Virus record (IMG/VR): IMGVR_UViG_3300046328_000332
Span: 1 to 28,755 of that record
Length of the DNA: 28,755 nt
Reading direction: 5' to 3' (one strand)
DNA from: a virus
In this document: positions 21,601 to 27,944 of the stretch, piece after piece
How the letters are laid out: each line of letters opens with the position of its first letter
Position numbering within the stretch: position 1 is the stretch's first letter
Program-made: the position numbers and the translations under genes
Notes under the pieces: model-generated
The model's input: the letters and a program-made list of their open reading frames with translations, nothing else
Told to the model about the DNA's origin: nothing
Database searches by the model: none

Positions 21601-22336
21601 TTGGTCTTCAGGTTAGCTCGGATGATCTTGGTCTCAACTGCATCAAGTCCTTGAATAAGCCTCAAGTACTTGAGCTTGGTATCACTGTCCTCAATCCCCA
21701 GCAACCCCAGGTAGGCTGCGACCTCGGAAACCTGCAGGGGGTTTGGCCCCACCTGGTTCCACGTACGAGAAGCGCTCAAGGATCGAAAGGCATCGTAGTA
21801 ACGACGGTCTTCGTCTTTGAGCGCTGGCCTTGTCAACTCTGCCGGGTGGACGTTGCCGTCCGACCTCATCACCTTGAAGAGTTCCGTGAACTCCTTGGTA
21901 CCGTATTTCAGGTACCACTCAAGGTGACCTCTTAATCGTTTCCCGCCGCCTTCTCCGCCTTGACCTTGTAGGCGTCCATCTGGTCACTCAGACCGGCGAC
22001 GTGCTTGCGAAAGTCTTTCACTGCCAAGAGCTTCTTGGCCTTCTCAGTCGAGTAGTCGCCCATGTCTTCGCCCTTGAAGCTGAGCTTCTTCCAACCAAGC
22101 AGGATGGTCTCGGCCATCACGTCGACCATGATCTGGTCCGAGACGTTGGCCGCGTTGTCGTCGGCGGCGTCCAGCTCGACGCGGCGAGCCTCGACGGCCT
22201 TGGTGATGGCCTTGGCGTAGGCGCGGTTGCCGGCGCGAGCAACGGTGATCTCTGCGCCCTTGCCGAGCTTGAAGATCGTGCCGTTGTTTTCGAGGTTCTC
22301 GTCGGTGGCGAAGGCGGTGAATATGTCAAAGGTCAT
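21597..22336 (-). CDS. Tail assembly chaperone G-T fusion made by -1 frameshift
   Basis: Ribosomes reading the chaperone G frame would slip back one base at GGGAAAC (21944 to 21938, minus strand) and continue CGA TTA AGA into a frame that stays open to the TGA at 21597-21599. The product would have 133 residues from G and 113 from T, 246 in total. The T part reads RLRGHLEWYLKYGTKEFTEL onward and has no good independent start before MRSDGN, which lies mid-domain. This is the lambda G/G-T arrangement, found in most long-tailed phages between tail tube and tape measure genes. G and G-T coat the tape measure and recruit tube subunits but are not in the virion. The T stop overlaps the tape measure start. 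Confidence 0.88.
21932..22336 (-). CDS. Tail assembly chaperone (lambda G-like)
   Basis: This is the unshifted product, 134 residues ending AEKAAGND. It is helical and charged, with a short beta-rich start (MTFDIFTAFATDENLENNGT) and GWKKLSFKGEDMGDYSTEKA in the middle. The position between tube and tape measure genes and the slippery heptamer at its very end identify it as the G-type chaperone. Most ribosomes would make this form and a few per cent the longer G-T form in known systems. The ATG at 22336 has GGAAAC upstream. A 111-base gap with no recognised element other than a weak hairpin precedes it. Confidence 0.88.
   Translation of the reverse strand: MTFDIFTAFATDENLENNGTIFKLGKGAEITVARAGNRAYAKAITKAVEARRVELDAADDNAANVSDQIMVDVMAETILLGWKKLSFKGEDMGDYSTEKAKKLLAVKDFRKHVAGLSDQMDAYKVKAEKAAGND
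21938..21944 (-). promoter_or_regulatory. -1 ribosomal frameshift slippery site GGGAAAC
   Basis: In the G frame the codons are GCG GGA AAC GAT TAA, so the heptamer G GGA AAC fits the X XXY YYZ rule exactly, two codons before the stop. Lambda uses the close relative GGGAAAG. A 7-bp perfect hairpin (TGGTACC/GGTACCA, 21896-21917) starts 20 bases downstream in the transcript, farther than the usual 5-9 bases. Confidence 0.88.
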
Positions 22337-22447
22337 GGTGTTTCCGGTGGTGGTTGTGGTGCGCTTTTTATGAAAACGTCACTCGGTAGTGTAGACGAAG
22401 ATTTGCTCCCTGCGGGGTTTTGGCAAGTGAGTTCTCAGGAATTTTGT

Positions 22448-23731
22448 TTAGACCGTGTCAACAGCGTAGACGGTTGAGTCGGCTTCGTCTTTCATAGAAT
22501 TCATCAGTGAATTCAATGAGGAAGCCTTGCCAGCCCAATTAGAGCCGGCACCTGGGACGTAATACTGAGATAGCAAAACAGTTTTACCGGCAAGTTTTGC
22601 AAAAAGTGGAGAGCCGGAGTCGCCACCTAGCCCCGTTGATTGCCATCCATTAAGTGCCCTGCCCGAGTAGATTACAACGCCATCTGCATCGCAGATAAGC
22701 CCGTTGCTACCTACTTTGCGTATCCATTCTTCCGATGGCACTAAAGATCGCACTGTAATGGTAAAGACCAAGCTGCCGTGTGAATATTTACCCAGGTTTG
22801 TCTCAAAGGTCTCCGTTTTAGTTAAAGAGTCAGGTGGAAGTATTGTAACTCTACTTAGAAACGGGATACGCGCCGCGAGTATAGACGCAGGAGTTACATT
22901 GGTAATCGGAGCGCTGAGATAACCTATTGCGCCGTCCGACACGCCCGGTACCGGTTGAACTCTCAAAACTGTGGCCGTTTGCAGAACATTGTCCATGCTC
23001 AAGAAACCAATAGTACCATACGCCTGCCAATGATTTGCCATAAGAATATACCTAGGCGATATAAGGGTCGCGGGAGCACCCTGGCCGAGGAACGAGAATG
23101 GACCGAGGTCGACCACTGAGTGCAGCGGGTTAGTAGTATTTCTTCTGGCCAGGTTCCAGGTGGAGGGTTCATAACTCTGCCACTGTGAAGACTCTTCAAA
23201 AACACGTGCGTTGCCGATGTTTCTTGCTGTTGAACCTAGCGTAGCCTGGACTACGTCGGCCATCGCTCTCAGCGTCGTACCTGCTTTAAACACCAAGGGC
23301 TCATATAAAACTTTAGAGCCTATAAAGTTAGCGGTGGCAGGAACAGTTTCGCTCCCGCCCGCGTGAGTCATAGTCAAATTGAAGTTAAATATAACGGGAA
23401 CATTAGAGGCTATCAGCTCCGCCGAAGCCGCGGGGGTGCAGTCTCTTCCGTTTGGCGTTATGCTGTAAACAATACGAGAGTCAGAAGACACCGCGCTCAA
23501 AAGCACTTGTGGCTCTGAACCCCTTAAAATATGACCGCCACCCGCTAAAAACTGATAGCTTGTACCTACATTATAGGTTTCAAGGTCAGCGTCTAAAGCG
23601 GTCCCCGGCACCACTGCGGTGTTTATGGGGTAGCTAACGTCTGGAGTCGAAACAAAGGGCGCAAATGTGGCCCCTACGGAAGTGCCTTGAAGTTGGTTTT
23701 CAGAAAGATTAGCGTTTATGACTATAGGCAT
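22448..23731 (-). CDS. Virion-module protein with trypsin-like serine protease domain
   Basis: The start chosen is ATG 23731, two bases after the upstream stop; the frame is open 23 codons further but that overlaps the neighbour. The 427-residue product has a beta-rich N-terminal region (about 1-210, starting MPIVINANLSENQLQGTSVG) and a chymotrypsin-fold protease domain (about 215-400). The complete triad is visible: His234 in SPRYILMANHW, Asp266 in GVSDGAIGYL, and Ser372 in GLGGDSGSPLF. The His, Asp and Ser contexts match the usual TAAHC, DIAL and GDSGSP motifs. It would cleave peptide bonds; the target is unknown and could be the neighbouring fiber-like protein, itself or a host surface protein. 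The gene lies among tail genes but is more AT-rich than they are, suggesting later acquisition. Confidence 0.8.
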   Translation of the reverse strand: MPIVINANLSENQLQGTSVGATFAPFVSTPDVSYPINTAVVPGTALDADLETYNVGTSYQFLAGGGHILRGSEPQVLLSAVSSDSRIVYSITPNGRDCTPAASAELIASNVPVIFNFNLTMTHAGGSETVPATANFIGSKVLYEPLVFKAGTTLRAMADVVQATLGSTARNIGNARVFEESSQWQSYEPSTWNLARRNTTNPLHSVVDLGPFSFLGQGAPATLISPRYILMANHWQAYGTIGFLSMDNVLQTATVLRVQPVPGVSDGAIGYLSAPITNVTPASILAARIPFLSRVTILPPDSLTKTETFETNLGKYSHGSLVFTITVRSLVPSEEWIRKVGSNGLICDADGVVIYSGRALNGWQSTGLGGDSGSPLFAKLAGKTVLLSQYYVPGAGSNWAGKASSLNSLMNSMKDEADSTVYAVDTV

Positions 23732-23733
23732 GC

Positions 23734-25173
23734 TTACGTGCCGTCTGTACTGCTTTGGTTGCCAAATCCTAGAACTGAGGCCCTGATTACTGCGCGCCAT
23801 TTGATGTTGGTGGCCGCGATCCCCGTCACCGAGATGTTAAGACCGCCAGTCACAACACTCAGAGTGGGGGCCGGAGGCGCAAATCCTGAATCTGTAAAGT
23901 CTGAGATACCTGTGGGCGTCTGGACTGAGCCCTTCAAAACCCATCCAGCAGACGTGCTACGCATCACCAAGCGGCGGCGATAGAGGGCGGTTAAACTGGA
24001 TGAGCTGCTGTCCATCATTGCGGCTACGTCCACATCTAGAATCATTAAACCCCTGAAAACGGTCACTCTCCAAGTGTCGTTCAAGCCTTCTGTCAAAAGT
24101 GTGGGAGTAGCATCAGTGGTGCGGGCGTAAAGTAGCCCGGTAAGGTCTCCGTGATCGCTTGCCGCCAGGCCTCGCATTGAAAGCCAGATAGAGTTCTGCA
24201 TAGACACATCACTGTTGCCGATACATACAGAGTTATTGCCATATGACGAGGTGCTGTCGAAAATGGCTACTGAGTAACTACCAGGGATCGTTACTGGGGG
24301 CAAACTGTCTATATTAATACTATTTCCGGCGATTAAAATATTATTTTTAATATCTGTGCCGCCGTCATTCGGAAACTCGGTCGGCGTAAAAATTCTTCGC
24401 CCTATAAGAGTGTTTCCGTACGCGACTACTCCAGATCCGGAAGCGTCAGCTGCGCTGTATCCGCCCAGCACACTGTTGTGCGCCGCACTCGGGATCAAAG
24501 CGGGGTCGGCAATATGCGTTGCAAAATTTATAGGCCTTGCGCCTCCGACAATACCGTTCATTAAAACCAGCGATTTAGTGTCAGAAGCAAGCGCGACTTC
24601 ATTTGAAAAGCCGGCAACAGCCTGCAGGTCATCCAGCGTGCCCACTCGCGGAACAAGGTTCGCCGGAATAACTAAATTGCCGGACACGTCGGTGGTGAGA
24701 GCCGCGTCCAACGTGGTGAGGTTGGCTGTGAGGCCGGAACTGTAGACAACCGCAGCACTCCAGACCGATGCACCTGTCTTCGTGTAATAGCTGCCGGCAG
24801 CAAAGTCGACAGCCAGGTCTCCTATTGCCCCTGTTCCGCCCGCTGGAGCACCAGTGGTCCGCAAAACTGTGTTGCCAGCAGCAGCCAAAACAACAGAGAC
24901 TCCAGTTGGCAAAAGGACTGTCCGAGCATGCTGCAGGCTGATGCTCCAAACTCGCTGAACTCCAGCGGGTTCGCTCGCGACGGTGATAGGTTGACCGTTG
25001 AACCAAATAGCCGAAGCCGCTCCGATATTTGCAACTTCCCTGGTCACACCGGAGTTCAAGTCTGCCAGCGTCTCGAAGTGCATGTGCAGGCCCGAGGACT
25101 TCCAAATCTCTGTCTTGTTGACCAGAGGGATTTGGTCATTGGAAGTACCGAGGGGCGAGGTTACGTTTGGCAT
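23734..25173 (-). CDS. Fiber- or decoration-like structural protein (479 aa)
   Basis: The 479-residue protein is rich in Ser, Gly, Ala, Thr and Asn with few Lys or Cys. The N-terminus (MPNVTSPLGTSNDQIPLVNK, then SGLHMHFETLADLNSGVTRE) could be a virion attachment domain. The middle (about 210-345) has short repeated turns with Asn/Gly (NSVLGGYSAADASGSGVVAY, NNILIAGNSINI, YGNNSVCIGNSDVSMQNSIW), reminiscent of the left-handed beta-roll of trimeric adhesin heads. The C-terminus (about 430-479) looks Ig-like (LSVVTGGLNISVTGIAATNI). I do not recognise a family. It lies between tail tube and protease genes with a terminator-like hairpin upstream; a tail-tube decoration or side fiber is likely from context only. 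Confidence 0.65.
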   Translation of the reverse strand: MPNVTSPLGTSNDQIPLVNKTEIWKSSGLHMHFETLADLNSGVTREVANIGAASAIWFNGQPITVASEPAGVQRVWSISLQHARTVLLPTGVSVVLAAAGNTVLRTTGAPAGGTGAIGDLAVDFAAGSYYTKTGASVWSAAVVYSSGLTANLTTLDAALTTDVSGNLVIPANLVPRVGTLDDLQAVAGFSNEVALASDTKSLVLMNGIVGGARPINFATHIADPALIPSAAHNSVLGGYSAADASGSGVVAYGNTLIGRRIFTPTEFPNDGGTDIKNNILIAGNSINIDSLPPVTIPGSYSVAIFDSTSSYGNNSVCIGNSDVSMQNSIWLSMRGLAASDHGDLTGLLYARTTDATPTLLTEGLNDTWRVTVFRGLMILDVDVAAMMDSSSSSLTALYRRRLVMRSTSAGWVLKGSVQTPTGISDFTDSGFAPPAPTLSVVTGGLNISVTGIAATNIKWRAVIRASVLGFGNQSSTDGT

Positions 25174-25216
25174 GTCTTAGGTCTCAGATTAGGTTTCTCT
25201 CAGCACAATTGAGTAA

Positions 25217-25237
25217 GGGCGGCAACTTGTGCCGCCC
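25217..25237 (-). terminator. Terminator-like hairpin after the tail tube gene
   Basis: GGGCGGCA and TGCCGCCC form a perfect 8-bp stem with a 5-base loop, 14 bases after the tail tube stop in the direction of transcription. The following TTACTC is only weakly T-rich, so partial termination is likely. That would make the tube the most abundant message and lower expression of the genes that follow. Confidence 0.65.
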
Positions 25238-25250
25238 CTGGTTTCAGCGC

Positions 25251-26936
25251 TTAGCTGATAGTGAACGACCCGCCCGCGTTGGAGTAGTCCTGGCGGAAGA
25301 ATCGCCAGATAGTGCTGTTGCCGTCCGTGTAGGTCGGCACGACCGCTCCCGTAGGAGTTACGCCTGCACCCGGAGGCGACAAGGTGGGGTCGGGCGAGGC
25401 ACCCGTGTTGTTGCCCGTGAAGCCGGCACCAGACCAGCCACCGTAGCCAACACCGTCGAAGAAGCGCACGCCGGAGACCGAGGGACCGGCGACCACTGCA
25501 ACCCAACCGTAGTTGCCGACACCTGGAGCAACAGTGAAGGTACCGGCCTTGCCGTCGTTCACACTGCCAGTCACGAAGCTCGACAATCCTGCCAGCAAGG
25601 TCGCGGGATTGCTGTATGCGCCAGGCAGAGCCACACCGTAGCGCGGACGAGTGTCAAGAACGGTGATCAACGTACCAGAGTACAGTGCGCCAACGCGATA
25701 GATCGCGACGGTCTTGCCAACGGTCGGAGAGGCGGTGACAGGGTCCACAACGGCTTCCCAGTCAACCGACAGCATCGCGTCCTGATCTTGACCGCCGACT
25801 TGCACCTTGGCAGCCGTGTACTTGATGCGCGGGAAGTGGTAGACGTAGCCGTTGCCTTCCACGTCCAGCAGCGGGATGGTCAGCGAGGTAGCGACGCCAC
25901 TGAGCAGCTTCTGGTACATGATGGAGTCAGCGAAGTAGACCTCCAGCTTGCCCATCGCCTTGAACGTGCCTGCACCGATACCGGCTGCGCCGAACACGCC
26001 AACAGCGTCCTGCATGCGCAGGTTGTTGTCGATCGTGAACTCGCCCGACTTGATGTAGGTCGTGGCCGAGATAGAGGCCCCATTCTCGAAAATGTCAAAC
26101 ACGCCGCGAGTCGCATTGGCGGGCGTGAATACTTGAGACACGTTGGGCGTGCCGTTGCCGGTCGTGCCGCGCAGCGAGAAGCCTTGACCCATGAAGTCGA
26201 ACATGCCAGTGACGATCGAGCCGACCGACAGCTTGACTTCCATCTTCGAGCAGACCATCCCCTTGTACTGGCGGAACTGGTTGATGTCAGCGTGGCCCAC
26301 TTCGAGCGTGTACGACTTCATCGTACTGGCGTTATAGGCACGCGAGCTACCGATCTTGGCACCGGTCAGCATGGTCGTACCGACAAGGGTTGTGTTGATC
26401 GGGGTGATCGCTTCCAGCGTGATCACAGTGGTCGTCGGAGCCACAGTCTTCGACACCTGGAACGCACGGGCAGCGAAGTAGTCCTTGATCACCTGGCTGG
26501 ACGAAGGCACGGGGATGAAGCCGAACCACTGGCCGGGAGCCAGGGTGGCCCAGCTATCGACGCCGGCAGTCGCGGAACCCGCAGTGATGGTGCCAGCGGC
26601 AAAAGTCAGGGCGGGAAGGTTAGCGCTGAGGCCCGACGTACCGTACTCGGTGAAGTCATTCTGAACGACAGCCTGAATGAAGGGGTCGTACTCGCGGTAC
26701 TGGGCTTCAAAGGCGAAGCCACCTGAGGCGCTGGCGCCGACCTGGACGATGTCGGAAGTCTGACGGTCGCTGCGGATGGTCTTCGAGGACTCGTTCTTGA
26801 CTGTGAAGTCGAGCGTCTCGCTCAGCATGTTCAGGTTCGAGCCGTTGCCCGGACGAGGGTCGCCGAAAAAGTTCGGGTAGATGCCCTCCAACTTGTATCC
26901 AAGTTGGCTGCGGTTCGATGAGGCAAGGGTTGGCAT
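25251..26936 (-). CDS. Major tail tube protein with C-terminal extension
   Basis: The 561-residue protein occupies the tail tube position (after the terminator, before the chaperones). Residues about 1-390 match the siphophage tube type (Phage_tube_2-like): an N-terminal MPTLASSNRSQLGYKLEGIY, NESSKTIRSDRQTSDIVQVG with the usual GGFAFE strand, EVGHADINQFRQYKGMVCSK, TGMFDFMGQGFSLRG, and IKSGEFTIDNNLRMQDAVGV before DVEGNGYVYHFPRIKYTAAK. Residues about 415-561 form an added beta-rich, Gly-rich domain (YGWVAVVAGPSVSGVRFFDG, IWRFFRQDYSNAGGSFTI) that would project from the tube, as the extra domains of lambda V do. Start ATG 26936 has AGGA upstream. Confidence 0.88.
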   Translation of the reverse strand: MPTLASSNRSQLGYKLEGIYPNFFGDPRPGNGSNLNMLSETLDFTVKNESSKTIRSDRQTSDIVQVGASASGGFAFEAQYREYDPFIQAVVQNDFTEYGTSGLSANLPALTFAAGTITAGSATAGVDSWATLAPGQWFGFIPVPSSSQVIKDYFAARAFQVSKTVAPTTTVITLEAITPINTTLVGTTMLTGAKIGSSRAYNASTMKSYTLEVGHADINQFRQYKGMVCSKMEVKLSVGSIVTGMFDFMGQGFSLRGTTGNGTPNVSQVFTPANATRGVFDIFENGASISATTYIKSGEFTIDNNLRMQDAVGVFGAAGIGAGTFKAMGKLEVYFADSIMYQKLLSGVATSLTIPLLDVEGNGYVYHFPRIKYTAAKVQVGGQDQDAMLSVDWEAVVDPVTASPTVGKTVAIYRVGALYSGTLITVLDTRPRYGVALPGAYSNPATLLAGLSSFVTGSVNDGKAGTFTVAPGVGNYGWVAVVAGPSVSGVRFFDGVGYGGWSGAGFTGNNTGASPDPTLSPPGAGVTPTGAVVPTYTDGNSTIWRFFRQDYSNAGGSFTIS

Positions 26937-26974
26937 GGCTGTGGGTTCCTAATTTGCGGAAGCGACTAACTTCG

Positions 26975-26980
26975 ATTGTA
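26975..26980 (-). promoter_or_regulatory. Possible -10 element before the tail tube gene
   Basis: TACAAT on the minus strand matches five of six -10 bases and lies about 40 bases upstream of the tube start, just after a terminator-like hairpin. No clear -35 element is seen at the right distance, so this is a weak call. Confidence 0.25.
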
Positions 26981-26995
26981 CGAGGTATCGCGTGG

Positions 26996-27019
26996 AAAAA
27001 ATACCCGTCAGGCGGGGTC
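26996..27019 (-). terminator. Terminator overlapping the tail terminator gene stop
   Basis: A short GC stem (ACCC and G on one side, CGGGT on the other, one bulged C) is followed by TATTTTTT, giving an intrinsic terminator form. The gene's TGA stop is in the loop. Its first ten bases, GACCCCGCCT, are identical to the start of the hairpin at the end of the integrase gene. Confidence 0.6.
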
Positions 27020-27409
27020 TGAGTAGAAATAGAGCTTCAACTGTTCACAGTACCAGCCCGAAGGCGAGGAATCTGGCACAGGTTCAGCGGCTTGCAGTTG
27101 AACGCGATTTGCGGCCCTGTATTGGAGCCTCGCGGCGAACCAGTCCAGCATGGTCAGCGCTGTTTTGGAGCCAGTGCCCTCACGTACCCAAACGGTGACG
27201 TAGAGGAAACCATGAATGCGAGTCTTCGGTAAAGCAGCAAGGGCGATTTGACTGCCCCCTGAGAACTTGATCTCATACTCCACCCACTGCGCAGGCGGGT
27301 TATTTCTGTCGAAGGGCGCGTTGTCGAAGACAATCGGAATTGTCGGGTACGCAGCAATGTAGTCATTCCTGACCAGGCCGATCAAAGACTCACGAATCAG
27401 AGCTTGCAT
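27008..27409 (-). CDS. Tail terminator protein
   Basis: The 133-residue protein lies directly before the tail tube gene, the normal place of the tail terminator (lambda U position). The pattern fits the DUF4128-type terminators: a helical start (ALIRESLIGLVRNDYIAAYP), NAPFDRNNPPAQWVEYEIKF with the conserved W-x-x-x-x-I, a strand pair (LPKTRIHGFLYVTVWVREGT), a helix (ALTMLDWFAARLQ) and a C-terminal strand (GWYCEQLKLYFYSD). It caps the tube when the tape measure length is reached and joins head to tail. The start overlaps the upstream gene by 20 bases. Confidence 0.82.
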   Translation of the reverse strand: MQALIRESLIGLVRNDYIAAYPTIPIVFDNAPFDRNNPPAQWVEYEIKFSGGSQIALAALPKTRIHGFLYVTVWVREGTGSKTALTMLDWFAARLQYRAANRVQLQAAEPVPDSSPSGWYCEQLKLYFYSDPA

Positions 27410-27944
27410 TTGATTGTCCGATGCTCAGGGCCTTCAGTGAAGACGCCTTCGCTTTGGTTATGGTCCTGTAGTACGTCCCAGCCCAGTCCAAGGTGCGCGA
27501 AGCCGGGGCGCCTGGCCTGTTGACGGCTCTCAACTTGATACTGCCGTCCTCGATACCGCTCGCATAACCGCCCTCTCCGTGGTCAACACCATTGGTGAGG
27601 TAAACGGTCATACCCAACTTGAAAGCCCTGTCCTTACCCTTGTTCGCCTGGTTGGCGATAGCGATGGCAAGTGGGTGGCCCCGATACAGTCCCTTGAAGG
27701 TACCAAAGTCGGAATACACTCTGCTGTTCAACTTCTCGGAAAGCGGATCAACCATGTTCGAGCGGTCTGAATACTCGGGTGTACCAAGGCAGTAGTTCCA
27801 GCTCGCCGTCATGCGTCCGAGAAACTGGGGCGTCTTTGAGAGAGTGCCGTTAAAAACTCGTACTGTCAGACCTCTGACCACGTCCTCGCATTCAGCCTCA
27901 AGCTCGGCAAAAGCCTGGTCCAGGTCGCGCCACTGATCAGCCAT
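27390..27944 (-). CDS. HK97-gp10-like neck/tail completion protein
   Basis: The 184-residue product begins with a helix (WRDLDQAFAELEAECEDVVR), followed by TPQFLGRMTASWNYCLGTPE, a segment typical of gp10-like proteins (a loop leading to a strand after the first helix), and VYLTNGVDHGEGGYASGIED, with the conserved N-x-x-x-Y-x-x-x-x-E style of this family. It sits directly before the tail terminator, as gp10-type proteins do. It is likely a neck or tail-completion protein at the head-tail junction. Exact family naming is from memory. It overlaps the upstream gene by 8 bases. Confidence 0.75.
   Translation of the reverse strand: MADQWRDLDQAFAELEAECEDVVRGLTVRVFNGTLSKTPQFLGRMTASWNYCLGTPEYSDRSNMVDPLSEKLNSRVYSDFGTFKGLYRGHPLAIAIANQANKGKDRAFKLGMTVYLTNGVDHGEGGYASGIEDGSIKLRAVNRPGAPASRTLDWAGTYYRTITKAKASSLKALSIGQSNASSDS

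Noticed and set aside
22337-22447. CCC-TGC-GGGGTTTT near 22400 as a plus-strand terminator
   Set aside because: The stem has three base pairs and no plus-strand transcript is expected there.
25167-26726. A long open frame of 519 codons on the plus strand
   Set aside because: It is antisense to the tail tube gene, is full of Arg, His and Asp (typical of a GC-rich reverse frame), matches no family pattern and has no ribosome site.
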